From contig CAKRNG010000006.1 in assembly GCA_934370925.1 (NCBI GenBank), positions 28,722-92,721 on the forward strand: DNA of 64,000 nucleotides, in the 5' to 3' direction. How positions within the stretch are numbered: position 1 is the first letter of the stretch; the number at the start of each line of letters is the position of its first letter. A program made the position numbers and the translations under genes. This document shows positions 17,845-27,223 of the stretch, one piece after another. This DNA comes from an uncultured Lacticaseibacillus sp. GTDB taxonomy: Bacteria; Bacillota; Bacilli; Lactobacillales; Lactobacillaceae. The notes under the pieces are model-generated. The model saw nothing but the letters and a program-made list of their open reading frames with translations. It did not search any database and was not told the DNA's origin.

Positions 17845-18525
17845 CTAAAACAAACGTCCCACACCATAATGAATGAACATCGTAATAATGCCAATAATGA
17901 TGTTCCGAATGACGGCAGCACGAACAAATCCGTGACCAAGTTTTGCCGAGAACAGTCCCGTCAACCCAACCGCAATCACGGTCGCGATGATGGTCCCAAT
18001 CCAGCGCGCCATCCCCGTCAGCAAGGTCAGCGCCAGCAGTGGTAGCGCGCCCCCAATCGCCGCACAGATAAGACTCGCAATGGCGGCCATCCACGGATTC
18101 ATGAGTTCATCCGGATCAAGGTCGTACTTCACCCCCACGACCGTCGCCAGTGGTTGCTTTTCAAGTAATTCATCCGCAATCTGTCCCGCAGTCTCGGTGC
18201 TAACGCCACGCGCCGTGTAGTCCGCAATGACCGCCGCGCGTTCTGCCGCAAAGTCTGATTTTAACAAGTTCGATTCCACAGACACCGCCGCAGCCTCTGT
18301 ATCCTTTTGCGAACTGACACTGGCATATTCACCGCCCGCCATCGAAAACGCAACGGCCAACAAGTCAGCCAAGCCCGCAATGAACAAAGTGAACGAATCC
18401 GTGGTCACTGCGCCCACTGAGAACAGCACCCCAACAACCGTCAATATGCCATCGTTTGCCCCAAGCACACCCGCACGCAACGTATTGGCGCGCATGGCAA
18501 GCGATTGTTCCTTCTTTGATTCCAT
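17845..18525 (-). CDS. VIT1/CCC1 family transporter, second copy
   Basis: 226 residues with about five hydrophobic helices. It keeps the family start (RAGVLGANDGILTVVGVLFSVGA) and the AFSMAGGEYASVSSQKD motif, expected to transport Fe2+/Mn2+ out of the cytoplasm. ATG at 18525 with AAAGGGGG nine bases upstream. It follows its paralogue (18539-19231) by 13 bases and is probably cotranscribed. The two are clearly homologous but diverged, so the duplication is not recent. Confidence 0.88.
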   Translation of the reverse strand: MESKKEQSLAMRANTLRAGVLGANDGILTVVGVLFSVGAVTTDSFTLFIAGLADLLAVAFSMAGGEYASVSSQKDTEAAAVSVESNLLKSDFAAERAAVIADYTARGVSTETAGQIADELLEKQPLATVVGVKYDLDPDELMNPWMAAIASLICAAIGGALPLLALTLLTGMARWIGTIIATVIAVGLTGLFSAKLGHGFVRAAVIRNIIIGIITMFIHYGVGRLF

Positions 18526-18538
18526 GATAACGCCCCCT

Positions 18539-19231
18539 TTACCGTGCGAATAAGTGCCCAACGCCGTACGTCACAGCCATCGTAATCAGGCCACTCACCA
18601 CGTTCCGCACAGTTGCCCGCAACGCATTTGCATTGCCCAACTTGGCCGCAATGGATCCTGTAATGGCTAGCGCAACAATCACGGCGCCAATCGTGCCCGC
18701 AATTCGCCAGTCAGCGGGCGCCAGCGTAATCATCAACATGGGAAGCATGGATCCCAGTGGAAATGAAATCATTGACGTCAACGCCGCCCCAACAGCACTC
18801 GTGGTGGCGGTTGGATCGATGTTATACCGCTCCCGCACTGCCGTGTTGAGGGGCGCCTGGGCGAACATTTCCCCCACCGCCTTGGTCGCGAGTTCACGAC
18901 TGATCCCAGTCGTCACGTACTTGTTGATGACAAAATCACGTTCTGCATCTGCGTTCACGGACAGACGCACCTGTTCATCCGCGATGGCACGCTTTTCCGC
19001 ATCCCGTTGCGCGTGCACCGAGACGTATTCGCCCATCGCCATCGAAATCGTTCCGGCAAGCATTCCGGCCATCCCAGCAAGTAACACCGTGCTGGTCGAC
19101 GTGTTTGCCGCAGCAACCCCCAAAACAATGGCGGCAACGGACAGAATGCCGTCGTTCGCCCCCATCACACCGGCACGAATCAAATTAATCTTCTCGGCCA
19201 GCGTCATTTGTTCCTTCTTCACCGTAACCAT
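18539..19231 (-). CDS. VIT1/CCC1 family transporter, first copy
   Basis: 230 residues, same architecture as its downstream paralogue: RAGVMGANDGILSVAAIVLGV and SMAMGEYVSVHAQRDAEKR in the N-terminal half, a cytoplasmic helical hairpin (about residues 65-140), then three helices ending VTYGVGHLFAR. Probably a divalent metal (iron/manganese) transporter. It is the promoter-proximal gene of the pair. Element A copy 3 lies just upstream of the start, in the expected promoter region. Confidence 0.88.
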   Translation of the reverse strand: MVTVKKEQMTLAEKINLIRAGVMGANDGILSVAAIVLGVAAANTSTSTVLLAGMAGMLAGTISMAMGEYVSVHAQRDAEKRAIADEQVRLSVNADAERDFVINKYVTTGISRELATKAVGEMFAQAPLNTAVRERYNIDPTATTSAVGAALTSMISFPLGSMLPMLMITLAPADWRIAGTIGAVIVALAITGSIAAKLGNANALRATVRNVVSGLITMAVTYGVGHLFAR

Positions 19232-19255
19232 CCCTTTCAGCGCTTTTTACGCAGA

Positions 19256-19373
19256 GGCTGCGCCAGAAGACGGTTTGGCCCCGGTATACAAGGCAGTCTC
19301 GGCGGAAATCCCGTACTTAGGATTTCTGTCGGGACTGCCTTGTATGTGAGGGGACAGTCTTCTGGCGCGCGAC
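19256..19373 (-). repeat. Palindromic element A, copy 3
   Basis: Reverse orientation. The inner stem is changed to GGCAGTCTCGG/TCGGGACTGCC relative to the common GGCAGGCCCGG/CCGGGCCTG; changes occur on both arms, allowing G-U pairs. Confidence 0.88.
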
Positions 19374-19390
19374 GAATCACAGAGCACAGT

Positions 19391-19530
19391 GCCCCGGTCA
19401 GAAGTTGAGCATTAACGTAGAATTGATGGAGGCGGTGCATTTCCGCCGCAATCAATTCTGAGTTAAGCGCAGACTTCTGGGGCACGTAGCTCGACTAGGA
19501 TGTAACGTTCGTCTGCTTCATACTTATGGC
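19391..19530. repeat. Long inverted repeat (family F) and leader module
   Basis: GTGCCCCGGTCAGAAGT...TTAACG.AGAATTGAT...GGCGG pairs with CCGCC...ATCAATTCT...TTAA...ACTTCTGGGGCAC, a ~95-base imperfect palindrome (19391-19487). It is followed by a reversed leader module (GGATGTAACGTTCG...TTATGGCGCAC) at 19498-19533. A half arm recurs at 17750. Confidence 0.7.
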
Positions 19531-19599
19531 GCACTCACGACACTATCACTAAAGAGCATACCATCCACACGTTAAATTTCAACCAAACTCAAATGCACA

Positions 19600-19634
19600 A
19601 AAAGAACGCAACCAGCAAGATTGCGTTCAAAGAA
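19600..19634 (-). terminator. galU terminator
   Basis: On the minus strand GAACGCAA-TCTTGCTGG-TTGCGTTC followed by TTTTT. Confidence 0.85.
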
Positions 19635-19674
19635 ATATATCTAGCATTTAAAAGAGTAACCAGCAACGGCAACA

Positions 19675-20589
19675 TTACTTCTTAGCGGCTGGCTTCTTAG
19701 GGGCATCCCCTGCCTGAAGGTCCTTGGCGAGGTCGATGAGGTAGCTACGGAGTTCATCCTTCACTTCAGGGTGCGTCAGGCCGTACTCGATTGTCGTTTG
19801 CACGAAACCGAACTTGTTCCCAACATCATAACGGCTTCCCTTGAATTCGTGGGCGAACACGCGCTGGGTCTTGTTCAAAGTATCGATAGCGTCAGTCAAC
19901 TGAATTTCGTTCCCCTGACCAGGCTTCTGCTTTTCGAGGATTTCGAAAATTTCTGGGGTCAACAGGTAACGGCCGATGATGGCCAAGTCACTTGGTGCAT
20001 CTTCAACAGCTGGCTTTTCAACGAAGCGGGTAACGTTGAAGAGACCTGGGCGAACTTCAGCACTTGGGTCGATTACCCCATAAGCGGAAACTTCTTCGTG
20101 AGGCACGCGCTTAACGGCCAGAATGGAACTGTGGGTCTGTTCATATTCGTTGATCAACTGCTTGGTCAGTGGGACTTCATCTTCCATGAGGTCATCCCCA
20201 AGCATGACAACGAATGGTTCATCCCCAACGAAGGACTTCGCCAAACGAACGGCATCCCCGAGACCACGTGGGTATGGCTGGCGAACGAAGAACAAGTTCA
20301 CGCCAATATCGGTGGTTTCGTGAACCATCTTGAGGAGGGCATCCTTCCCCTTGGATTCCAGGTTCTGTTCGAGTTCAGGTGCGGAGTCAAAGTGATCTTC
20401 GATGGAGCGCTTGTTCTTCCCTTCGATAATCAGAATATCTTCAATTCCTGACTTCTTTGCTTCTTCAACGATGAACTGAATCGTTGGCTTGTCAACGATT
20501 GGCAGCATTTCCTTTGCCAGTGCCTTCGTTGCGGGCAAGAAACGTGTTCCCAGTCCAGCTGCAGGAATAACGGCTTTACGTACCTTCAT
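19675..20589 (-). CDS. galU: UTP-glucose-1-phosphate uridylyltransferase
   Basis: 304 residues. Makes UDP-glucose from UTP and glucose-1-phosphate for glycolipid, teichoic acid and polysaccharide synthesis and the Leloir pathway. The nucleotide-binding start [21 protein letters not shown] and the motifs [14 protein letters not shown] and [18 protein letters not shown] are intact. The tail is Lys/Ala-rich ([10 protein letters not shown]). It is monocistronic; the 300 bases upstream (20590-20902) hold no gene. Confidence 0.96.
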   Translation of the reverse strand: MKVRKAVIPAAGLGTRFLPATKALAKEMLPIVDKPTIQFIVEEAKKSGIEDILIIEGKNKRSIEDHFDSAPELEQNLESKGKDALLKMVHETTDIGVNLFFVRQPYPRGLGDAVRLAKSFVGDEPFVVMLGDDLMEDEVPLTKQLINEYEQTHSSILAVKRVPHEEVSAYGVIDPSAEVRPGLFNVTRFVEKPAVEDAPSDLAIIGRYLLTPEIFEILEKQKPGQGNEIQLTDAIDTLNKTQRVFAHEFKGSRYDVGNKFGFVQTTIEYGLTHPEVKDELRSYLIDLAKDLQAGDAPKKPAAKK

Positions 20590-20857
20590 AATTCAAATCC
20601 CCTTTTCTTCTTTGAGGCGATTCAACGGTCCGCCCCATTTAACTGTAACCCAATAATTTCATTTTACCCGCTTGCGCAAGACATAGGAAGTGAAAAATCA
20701 GACATACGGGCCATTTCCACGATATCATACCCCGTTTTCAGAAAATAAATAACTTTTTCACTTATAAAAATCACTTGCAGGGCCACGGACGACTTGTACT
20801 CATGCCCAATCAACCCAACAAATACCTTTTTTCCACATTGGCCAGTTTCAAGCAACA
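20590..20857. other. Intergenic region upstream of galU
   Basis: No gene seen. The galU ribosome site (AAAGGGGATT on the minus strand) lies at its left end; a promoter is expected here but I cannot assign one with confidence. Confidence 0.35.
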
Positions 20858-20895
20858 AAAAAAGAAGCCCCCGCAGTTTCGCGGGAGCTTCTCGT
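20858..20895 (-). terminator. Terminator of the ireB-ruvX-DUF1292 operon
   Basis: AGAAGCCCCCGC-AGTTTC-GCGGGAGCTTCT with an A-run on the left, i.e. a U-run after the hairpin for minus-strand transcripts. Confidence 0.88.
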
Positions 20896-20902
20896 CAGAC
20901 TT

Positions 20903-21214
20903 TTACTGCATGTCGTCGTCGGCAAGGAAGGTGTTCAAAACTTCTTCCACCATTGCCCATTCGTCATCGTCTTCGATTGGGAACAGGTCGCCGGAGCTTG
21001 CGTCGCCGTTTTCGTCTGGCGTGAACGCGAAGGCTTCGATTTCGACGTCTTCTTCGTCCGCTGCGCCTTCTGGGTAAAGCAGGACGTATGACTTGCCGTA
21101 ATCTTCAGAATCAAAGGTGAAGAGCACGTTGTAGAGTTCTTCGTTCCCCTTGTCATCAATCAGCGTAATCTGCTGGTCGTTTTCGCCTGGGTGAATCGTA
21201 TCGTCGTTTGCCAT
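20903..21214 (-). CDS. DUF1292 family protein (YrzB-like)
   Basis: 103 residues, very acidic (many Asp/Glu), with the family block QQITLIDDKGNEELYNVLFTF...YVLLYPEG...EAFAFTPDE and the EWAMVEEVLNTFL end. Function unknown. It is the usual third gene after ireB and ruvX in Firmicutes. ATG at 21214 with GGAGG eight bases upstream is preferred to an upstream in-frame start. Confidence 0.9.
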   Translation of the reverse strand: MANDDTIHPGENDQQITLIDDKGNEELYNVLFTFDSEDYGKSYVLLYPEGAADEEDVEIEAFAFTPDENGDASSGDLFPIEDDDEWAMVEEVLNTFLADDDMQ

Positions 21215-21263
21215 TGTGTTTCCTCCTACGCGGGTGCACAAAGCGCGCGCCGCTAGTTATATT

Positions 21264-21704
21264 TTATTGTTCAGAGCGCGTTAACGGGCCCTTTGCATCC
21301 AAGTAATTCTGCAAGATAAACTGGGCAGCCATCTTGTCGATTACCTGCTTCTGTTGCCGGCGCGAAACATCGGCCTCTTCAATCAGGATGCGGTATGCGG
21401 AAACGGTCGTGAGCCGTTCGTCAATGAAATCAACGGGCAGGTTGAACTTCTGCTTCAAGCGTTCTGCGTAGTCGCGCGTGGCGGCAACGCGGGGGCCCTC
21501 CGTGTTGTTCATGTTCTTGGGCAACCCAAGAACGAAGCCGGTGACCTCATGTTCTGCCACCAACTTCTTTACCCGACCGAGGCCCAAGTTGCCCGCTTCC
21601 GAATCGATGGGGATAATTTCAAGTCCCTGTGCCGTCCAGCCAAGTGGATCGGATAGGGCAACCCCCACCGTCTTTGTGCCAACATCTAAACCAAGTAGTC
21701 GCAT
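21264..21704 (-). CDS. ruvX: Putative Holliday junction resolvase RuvX (YqgF)
   Basis: 146 residues with an RNase H-like fold. The first catalytic Asp lies in [15 protein letters not shown]; the DERLTT motif and C-terminal [14 protein letters not shown] are present. Implicated in pre-16S rRNA 5'-end maturation and/or Holliday junction resolution. The start overlaps the ireB stop in TAATG. Confidence 0.94.
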   Translation of the reverse strand: MRLLGLDVGTKTVGVALSDPLGWTAQGLEIIPIDSEAGNLGLGRVKKLVAEHEVTGFVLGLPKNMNNTEGPRVAATRDYAERLKQKFNLPVDFIDERLTTVSAYRILIEEADVSRRQQKQVIDKMAAQFILQNYLDAKGPLTRSEQ

Positions 21705-21964
21705 TATTTCTTGTCCGCTCCGAGATAGCTGCGGACGAGTTCTTCAATGATCTCGTCACGCTCGTGCTTGCGGATGATGTTACGCGCATCATTATAACGG
21801 GGAATGTACGCGGGGTCCCCTGAGAGCAGGTAACCCACCAGCTGCGTAATTGGGTCGTAACCCTTTTCCTTCAGCGCATCGTACACCGTGGTCAGTGATT
21901 CGTGAACATTCTTCGGCGAGTTATCGCGAAAATTAAAGTGGACTGTTTCATCCAATGAACTCAT
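21704..21964 (-). CDS. ireB: IreB family regulatory phosphoprotein
   Basis: 86 residues, DUF965. [12 protein letters not shown]...[40 protein letters not shown] is strongly conserved in this family; in Enterococcus IreB is a substrate of the IreK Ser/Thr kinase controlling cephalosporin resistance. The phosphorylatable Thr near the N-terminus (ETVHF) is kept. Overlaps ruvX by one base; alaS is 70 bases upstream. Confidence 0.93.
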   Translation of the reverse strand: MSSLDETVHFNFRDNSPKNVHESLTTVYDALKEKGYDPITQLVGYLLSGDPAYIPRYNDARNIIRKHERDEIIEELVRSYLGADKK

Positions 21965-22033
21965 ATTCCACACCTCTATTCTTTCGGTTCACCGCCTATT
22001 CTACTGTATGGGCGGTGAAAGTACAAACTTGAG

Positions 22034-24673
22034 TTAAGCGTTTTCGAGTAATTTCTTTGCTTCTGTCATCGCAGCGTCGATTCCTTCTGGCTTCTTCCCG
22101 CCGGCTTGCGCCATGTCGGGACGGCCACCACCGCCACCACCGACGATTGGGGCAAGTTGCTTAATCAGGTCGCCGGCCTTAACGCCATTTGCGATGGCAT
22201 CCTTGCTGGCACCAACGAGCAGGCTCACCTTGCCATCATTGGCAGTCGCGAGCACGAGTACGTCAGAGGCGTTCTTAGTCTTCCACTGGTCAGCCAGCTG
22301 GCGCAGTTCGTTCATCCCCGCAACCTGCACGGCCTTGGCGATGAGCGTGTACTTACCTGCCTGATCTGCGTTGTCGAAGATGTTAGCTGCCGCCTGGTTC
22401 GCAATCTTACTTTGCAACGCCGCAATCTGTTTCTGTGCATCACGCAGGTCCTGTTGCAGGGCGTTCACCTTCGCTGGCGTATCGAGTGGCTTGGCCTTCA
22501 ATTCTGCTGCCGTTTCGGTGAGGGCATCAGCCTGCTTGCTCAGGTATTCGAACGCTTCCTTGGAGGTCACGGCTTCAATCCGTCGTGTCCCGGCCCCAAT
22601 CCCACTTTCACTTGTAATCTTGAACAAGCCAAGTTCACTCGTGTTGGCTGGGTGGGTCCCTCCATCGAATTCCTTGTTGAAGTCGCCGATGGATACCACG
22701 CGGACAACATCACCGTACTTGTCACCGAACACCGCGATGGCACCGAGCTTCTTGGCGGTTTCGATGTCCGTTTCAACGGCCGTCACGGGCAGGGCACGCC
22801 AGATTTGTTCGTTGACCATCTGTTCAACTTCCCGCAACTGCGCTTCCGTCACCTGACCGAAGTTGGTGAAATCAAAACGCAGGTAGTCGGGTTCAACAAG
22901 CGAACCAGCCTGGTGTGTGTGTTCGCCGAGCACGTTACGCAAGGACTGATCCAGCAAGTGCGTAGCGGTGTGGTTAAGCGAAACCTTGTGGCGACGCTTC
23001 GTATCAACAGCCAAATCGTAGGTAGCACCCTTTTCGAGTTTGCCAGTGACGGCCAGGGTGTGCAAGTTCTGTCCGTTAGGCGCGTGCTGCACATCCGTCA
23101 CGGTCGCAACCACATGACCGGTCGCATCGGTCACTGTCCCAAAGTCAGCAACCTGCCCCCCCATTTCCGCATAGAAAGGTGTCCGGTCGAAAATCACACG
23201 GGCAGTGCCCTCGCTCACGGCATCCGTCGTCGTGTCATCCACCACGATGTCCGTCAGCACGGCGCCTGCTTCAGCCACACTCGTCCAGCCGGTAAACTTG
23301 GAATCCGTCTTGATGGCCATCAAGGTTTCATCCTGGTTCCCCATGGACTGGGCGTTACTCCGCGCAGCACGAGCCCGGTTACGCTGGGCTTCCATGTTCG
23401 CCTTGAAGCCGTCCATGTCCACGGACAGGCCATTGTCTTCGGCGATTTCGTTCGTCATTTCAACTGGGAAACCGAACGTATCGAACAGCAGGAACGCGTC
23501 GTCCCCGTTAATCTGCTGGTTTCCGTCGGCCTTCAGTTGATCCATCACGGCATCGAGTTTGTTCATCCCGGCGTCGAGACTGGAACGGAAACGTGCTTCT
23601 TCAGACTCGATCACCTTCTGGATGAAGTCCTGGTTCTTCAAGACTTCTGGGTAGTAAGATTCCATAATCTGGCCCACAACTGGCACCAGCTTGTACAGGA
23701 AGTCTTCGTTGATGCCCAACTTCTTGCCGTTCACAATTGCGCGCCGAATCAAACGCCGTAGCACGTAGCCCCGGCCTTCATTACTTGGCAGGGCGCCATC
23801 GCCAATCGCGAACGTCACGGTCCGGGCGTGGTCCGCGATAATCTTGAAGGAAACATCGTCCTGCGCGTTCTTGCCGTACTGCTTGCCAGCTGACAAAGCT
23901 TCAGTTGCCTTGATGATTGGCATGAACAGGTCGGTTTCGAAGTTCGTTGGCGTGTTCTGAATCACAGAAACAACGCGTTCGAGGCCCATCCCCGTATCAA
24001 TGTTCTTGTGGGGCTGATCCACAATGCGCCCATCTGGCAGGTGGTTGAACTGACTGAACACGATGTTCCAAATTTCGAGGTAGCGTTCGTTTTCGCCACC
24101 AGGGTAGTTTTCAGGATCATCTTCAGCGACATTGTTGAAGCTCTGGCCACGGTCGTAGAAGACTTCGGAGTCGGGACCACATGGACCACCGCCGATATCC
24201 CAGAAATTATCTTCAACTTCAAAGATGTGGCTTGCGGGCACACCAGTTGCTTCCCAAAGCTTCTTGGAATCCTGGTCCTTAGGGTAAACCGTGATGTACA
24301 GCTTGTCCTTATCGAGCGCCAGCCATTCGTCGCTGGTCAAGAATTCCCACGCCCAAGGGATAATTTCCTTCTTGAAGTAATCCCCCACGGAGAAGTTCCC
24401 AAGCATTTCGAAGAACGTGTGGTGACGAGCAGTCTTCCCCACGTTTTCGATATCGTTCGTACGGATGGACTTCTGTGCGTTCGTAATCCGGGGATTTTCG
24501 GGGATGACGGAACCGTCGAAGTACTTCTTCAGGGTTGCGACACCGGAGTTAATCCAGAGAAGCGTTGGGTCATCTTGTGGGATTAAGCTTGCGCTGGGTT
24601 CGATGTAGTGGTCCTTGCTTTTGAAGAAATCAAGGAACATTTGGCGAACTTGCGCGCTGGTGAGTTGTTTCAT
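22034..24673 (-). CDS. alaS: Alanyl-tRNA synthetase
   Basis: 879 residues. Class II synthetase charging tRNA-Ala and editing mischarged Ser/Gly. The aminoacylation domain starts [17 protein letters not shown] with [18 protein letters not shown] (motif 2 region) and [13 protein letters not shown]; the editing domain has [12 protein letters not shown] and [14 protein letters not shown] (HxxxH and CxxxH-type zinc ligands, the Cys replaced here by other residues); the C-Ala domain has the Gly-rich [20 protein letters not shown] with AGGAGG upstream. A T-box lies ~500 bases upstream, separated by repeat C. Confidence 0.97.
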   Translation of the reverse strand: MKQLTSAQVRQMFLDFFKSKDHYIEPSASLIPQDDPTLLWINSGVATLKKYFDGSVIPENPRITNAQKSIRTNDIENVGKTARHHTFFEMLGNFSVGDYFKKEIIPWAWEFLTSDEWLALDKDKLYITVYPKDQDSKKLWEATGVPASHIFEVEDNFWDIGGGPCGPDSEVFYDRGQSFNNVAEDDPENYPGGENERYLEIWNIVFSQFNHLPDGRIVDQPHKNIDTGMGLERVVSVIQNTPTNFETDLFMPIIKATEALSAGKQYGKNAQDDVSFKIIADHARTVTFAIGDGALPSNEGRGYVLRRLIRRAIVNGKKLGINEDFLYKLVPVVGQIMESYYPEVLKNQDFIQKVIESEEARFRSSLDAGMNKLDAVMDQLKADGNQQINGDDAFLLFDTFGFPVEMTNEIAEDNGLSVDMDGFKANMEAQRNRARAARSNAQSMGNQDETLMAIKTDSKFTGWTSVAEAGAVLTDIVVDDTTTDAVSEGTARVIFDRTPFYAEMGGQVADFGTVTDATGHVVATVTDVQHAPNGQNLHTLAVTGKLEKGATYDLAVDTKRRHKVSLNHTATHLLDQSLRNVLGEHTHQAGSLVEPDYLRFDFTNFGQVTEAQLREVEQMVNEQIWRALPVTAVETDIETAKKLGAIAVFGDKYGDVVRVVSIGDFNKEFDGGTHPANTSELGLFKITSESGIGAGTRRIEAVTSKEAFEYLSKQADALTETAAELKAKPLDTPAKVNALQQDLRDAQKQIAALQSKIANQAAANIFDNADQAGKYTLIAKAVQVAGMNELRQLADQWKTKNASDVLVLATANDGKVSLLVGASKDAIANGVKAGDLIKQLAPIVGGGGGGRPDMAQAGGKKPEGIDAAMTEAKKLLENA

Positions 24674-24783
24674 ATTAATGTCTACCTCCTAGGTAATTTG
24701 GAATACAATTTGTTTGATGGTGCGTGGTGTGGCCAGCCCGCCCCTACATAGTGTTAAAGGGACGGATATTCCCCCTTTTTTAT

Positions 24784-25156
24784 GTGGAAAAACCTTTTTA
24801 GGCTGGACATTCGCGGCTTCGCGCGAATGTCTTATCGAGGTTTCGTTTGCTCACTGTGACTAAATTGGCTGGTAACAACATCATCATTGCCATCAACTAT
24901 GGTCATCCCCAATGCGACAGCGAGGGGCTCCACAGATGAGCGACGACACACGGCGAATACAGGTCAACAGCACAGACGACTAGCCCCTTAGCTCATTGCG
25001 GGGCACCCGCAATGAGTTGCGTGTCCACTGAGGAGTAGCGCACGGGGGAAGCCGTTGGTAACACCATCCGCGATAACGAGGAAGGGCCGATCGACCGAGG
25101 CCACAAAGCAAGCAGACGCAGCACCCCCCGAAGCGATAGCGAGGGAATCCCGTACA
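24784..25156 (+). repeat. Element C, copy 1 (inside the alaS leader)
   Basis: About 370 bases shared with 33772-34094 (same orientation) and 36782-37150 (inverted). One end is the hairpin GACATTCGCGGCTTCGCGCGAATGTC; the interior has CCCCAATGCGACAGCGAGGGG, CTCATTGCGGG..CCCGCAATGAG and the far end GAAGCGATAGCGAGGGAATCCCG. There is no conserved reading frame between copies. It lies between the T-box terminator and the alaS ribosome site. Confidence 0.88.
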
Positions 25157-25165
25157 TAGCCCTCT

Positions 25166-25363
25166 GAAAAAACAAAAACACCCTGCAAATTCAAGGGCGC
25201 GGATGCGCGGTACCACCTTGATTGCAACGATGTTTGATCGTTAACCACTTCATTAGTTGTTATTATTCGGCTTATATCAGGGAGCACTCAACTCGCGGTC
25301 CTGACTGTCTCAGCGTTCCAGTCATTTCTGTACGGTTTCCCCGCGCGTTCAGCATATCCTAAC
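25166..25363 (-). promoter_or_regulatory. T-box riboswitch of alaS (Ala specifier)
   Basis: On the minus strand the T-box sequence AAGGTGGTACCGCG is at about 25206-25219, followed by a terminator hairpin CGCCCT...AGGGTG and a U-rich run (25166-25200). Upstream is a stem I with CGCGG/CCGCG pairing, and GAGTGCTCC supplies a likely GCU (Ala) specifier. It should read uncharged tRNA-Ala. The distance from its terminator to alaS is abnormally long because of the repeat in between. Confidence 0.9.
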
Positions 25364-25369
25364 TTGTTT

Positions 25370-25398
25370 ATTCTATGGTCATTGTCAACAATTGTCAA
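25370..25398 (-). promoter_or_regulatory. alaS promoter
   Basis: Consensus TTGACA (25393-25398), 17-base spacer, TAGAAT (25370-25375) on the minus strand. The -35 overlaps the stop codon of the upstream 39-codon gene. Confidence 0.88.
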
Positions 25399-25514
25399 TG
25401 TAAATAGGCCACGCGAAATAGGTGAATTAAAATTGCCAGTAAGATGGCAAGTTCTGCAGACGCATAATATTTGGCGGCCTTCTTTGATTGTCGTCTTGAT
25501 GCCCGTTTACCCAT
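25395..25514 (-). CDS. Small membrane protein, 39 residues
   Basis: Begins MGKRASRRQSKKAAKYYASA and continues into a hydrophobic helix ELAILLAILIHLFRVAYLH. A very basic N-terminus followed by a single membrane helix predicts an inside-N orientation. ATG at 25514 has GAGGGGGGG seven bases upstream, one of the strongest ribosome sites in the window. Its stop overlaps the -35 of the alaS promoter. I do not recognise a family. Its function is unknown. Confidence 0.7.
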   Translation of the reverse strand: MGKRASRRQSKKAAKYYASAELAILLAILIHLFRVAYLH

Positions 25515-25560
25515 GACTTGTCCCCCCCTCGTTTTTATTTATTATAGGATATTTTCACCT

Positions 25561-25722
25561 GAGGCTGCGCCAGAAGACGGTTTGGCCCCGGTATACAAAG
25601 CAGGCCTGGTGGAAATCCCGAACTTAGGATTTCTACCAGGCCTGCTTTGTATGTTAGGGGGCAGTCTTCTGGCGCGCGACTGGATGTAACGTTCGTGTGC
25701 TTTGGACTTATGGCGCACCCCC
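25561..25722 (-). repeat. Palindromic element A, copy 4, with leader module
   Basis: Core stem AAAGCAGGCCTGGT / ACCAGGCCTGCTTT, perfectly paired although two positions differ from the common AAGGCAGGCCCGGT. The reversed leader module (GGATGTAACGTTCGTGTGC...TATGGCGCACC) is complete at 25681-25722. Lies between divergent genes. Confidence 0.9.
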
Positions 25723-25864
25723 TATTCCGTTTGCGTTTACCCGCTTTTCTACCAGCTGCTTCACGTTGGTAATCGTAAGCCTTTTTTACGATTATTGGGG
25801 GTGACAAAGTGTGGCTAAATGGTCTAACTTATAGGGCGGAATTAAAACTTTGGGGTGAGCCAAA

Positions 25865-26614
25865 ATGAATACTAAACTTGAACGTTTCTTTCGTATTTAT
25901 AATGCAACGTTGACCCTCGTCTCGGTTGTGGCGCTGGTCGTCGTTATTTTGGATTGGTGTCATCTAATTCACCTCGATTACACGTTGGGAAAAGTCGTTA
26001 TTTCCCTATTGCTTCTCATCTTTGCCAGCGACTACCTGTTGCGCCTCATCATGGCACACGGAAAAGCGCGGATGCTGGCCAGTAACACGTTTCGCCTGTC
26101 CGCACTCGTGCCCACCGACAGCGTCATGTCGCCAGAACATTTGCGCCACGTTGTTCAAAGTGCGCGAACAGTTCGGGAATCGGTAACCACACGCTTCAAA
26201 AACGCCACGCAGCATTTTCGCCACCGACTCATGCGCTTCTTGCGTGGTGGTGGGCTGATTTACTACCTTGGCCTCTCAGCTGGACTCATCCTCATCGCGT
26301 CCGTTATCTACGCTTACGCGGAACACACCGATTTTGCGAACGGCCTCTGGTGGGCCATCGTGACAGCAACCACCGTGGGGTATGGCGATATCGCCCCCCA
26401 CACCCTGCTTGGCCGCATCGTCGCCGTCATCCTGATGTTCACCGGGATTGGGTTAATTGGTACGCTGACCAGTTCCATCACGGCCTACTTCACCGCCACC
26501 CCAACCACCGTTTCAACACCCGCCGACGAATTGCTGAAATATCACAAACTGCAACAAGATGGCGTCATCACGAAGAAAGAACTCCTGACGCAGAAGAACC
26601 GGTTGCTACATTAA
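25865..26614 (+). CDS. Potassium channel family protein
   Basis: 249 residues. The selectivity filter TATTVGYGDI is at about residue 172, flanked by helices LIYYLGLSAGLILIASVIYAYA and GRIVAVILMFTGIGLIGTLTSSI. Two more helices lie at the N-terminus (residues 15-60, VVALVVVILDW and VISLLLLIFASDYLL), joined by a charged linker. It resembles ion-transport-type voltage-gated-like channels with a shortened sensor region. A short cytoplasmic tail (DELLKYHKLQQDGVITKKELLTQK) resembles a SHOCT-like oligomerisation helix. RBS GGGGTGAG before the ATG. Confidence 0.88.
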   Translation: MNTKLERFFRIYNATLTLVSVVALVVVILDWCHLIHLDYTLGKVVISLLLLIFASDYLLRLIMAHGKARMLASNTFRLSALVPTDSVMSPEHLRHVVQSARTVRESVTTRFKNATQHFRHRLMRFLRGGGLIYYLGLSAGLILIASVIYAYAEHTDFANGLWWAIVTATTVGYGDIAPHTLLGRIVAVILMFTGIGLIGTLTSSITAYFTATPTTVSTPADELLKYHKLQQDGVITKKELLTQKNRLLH

Positions 26615-26633
26615 TTTGAATCACTCACTAACA

Positions 26634-26690
26634 GAACACCGTCCCCGTGATTATCCACAAATGGATTTTGACAGGGGGCGGTGTTTTCCT
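26634..26690 (+). terminator. Terminator of the channel gene
   Basis: ACACCGTCCCC pairs with GGGGGCGGTGT, followed by TTTTCC. Confidence 0.75.
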
Positions 26691-26976
26691 TATCGGGCAC
26701 ATCATTGTCGTGAACATGATGAAACATTAACAACCAATCTGCCTATATTAACCGCACATCGTCATAATCAAGAGAAATAATCCGCGTCAGGTCACGCTTT
26801 GCCGTGACACTTTCTTTTCAATTTGCTTATTTGCAACTAAGAATTACGCGTGCAGCTGCTCATTTGGTTTCCAGCAAGCATTTTTCCCTAATTCAAAGGG
26901 ACCAAACACAGATTGTTCATGCTGTTCACTTCCAGCAAAATAACCGACGCTGCGAACCAAAAGCCCACCCTTTTAG

Positions 26977-26990
26977 TTAAAAGCGTTTAC
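26977..26990. promoter_or_regulatory. Possible second cre-like site
   Basis: GTTAAAAGCGTTTAC, two mismatches to the CcpA consensus WGWAARCGYTWWMA. The rest of 26691-27125 is AT-rich and without a gene. Confidence 0.4.
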
Positions 26991-27125
26991 TAAAGTGAAC
27001 AGCTATAAATAAATAAATGGGCCCTTTTTGCAAATTCCTTCACCACTAAATTACCCGTTCCTGCTTACATTCTAATGTATGTAACTACTCACGTTTTTTA
27101 ATTCAGCTCCGTGTCAAAACGTAAA

Positions 27126-27139
27126 AGTAAGCGTTTTAC
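27126..27139. promoter_or_regulatory. cre site (CcpA) upstream of the beta-galactosidase gene
   Basis: AGTAAGCGTTTTAC, one mismatch to WGWAARCGYTWWMA, 85 bases before the start codon; suggests carbon catabolite repression or control by another LacI-family protein. Confidence 0.65.
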
Positions 27140-27223
27140 AAAGCGAGTATTTCACCCCATCATCCATTTGTCGCAATCATTTCATTCGACACCACACTTT
27201 GTTTCTTTTGGAGGAGGAGCATT

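Noticed and set aside
22106..23761. 551-codon plus-strand open frame inside alaS
   Set aside because: It is wholly antisense to alaS, which has all its motifs; the frame has no ribosome site and arises from codon bias. Same for long antisense frames in argS, clpE, rnr, ptsI and eno.
24784..25156. Element C as a riboswitch or protein-coding gene
   Set aside because: Copies lie upstream of unrelated genes in both orientations and no reading frame is conserved between them; no known aptamer core is visible.
24980..25287. Minus-strand frames of 78 and 99 codons in element C
   Set aside because: Cys/Arg-rich low-quality translations, not preserved in the other two copies, overlapping the T-box terminator.
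25471..25689. Open frames across element A copies (also at 16907, 18633, 43457, 46399)
   Set aside because: They translate the same repeat in shared phase (PEDGLAPVYKA...), but the conserved feature is base pairing, not protein; phases and starts differ between copies.
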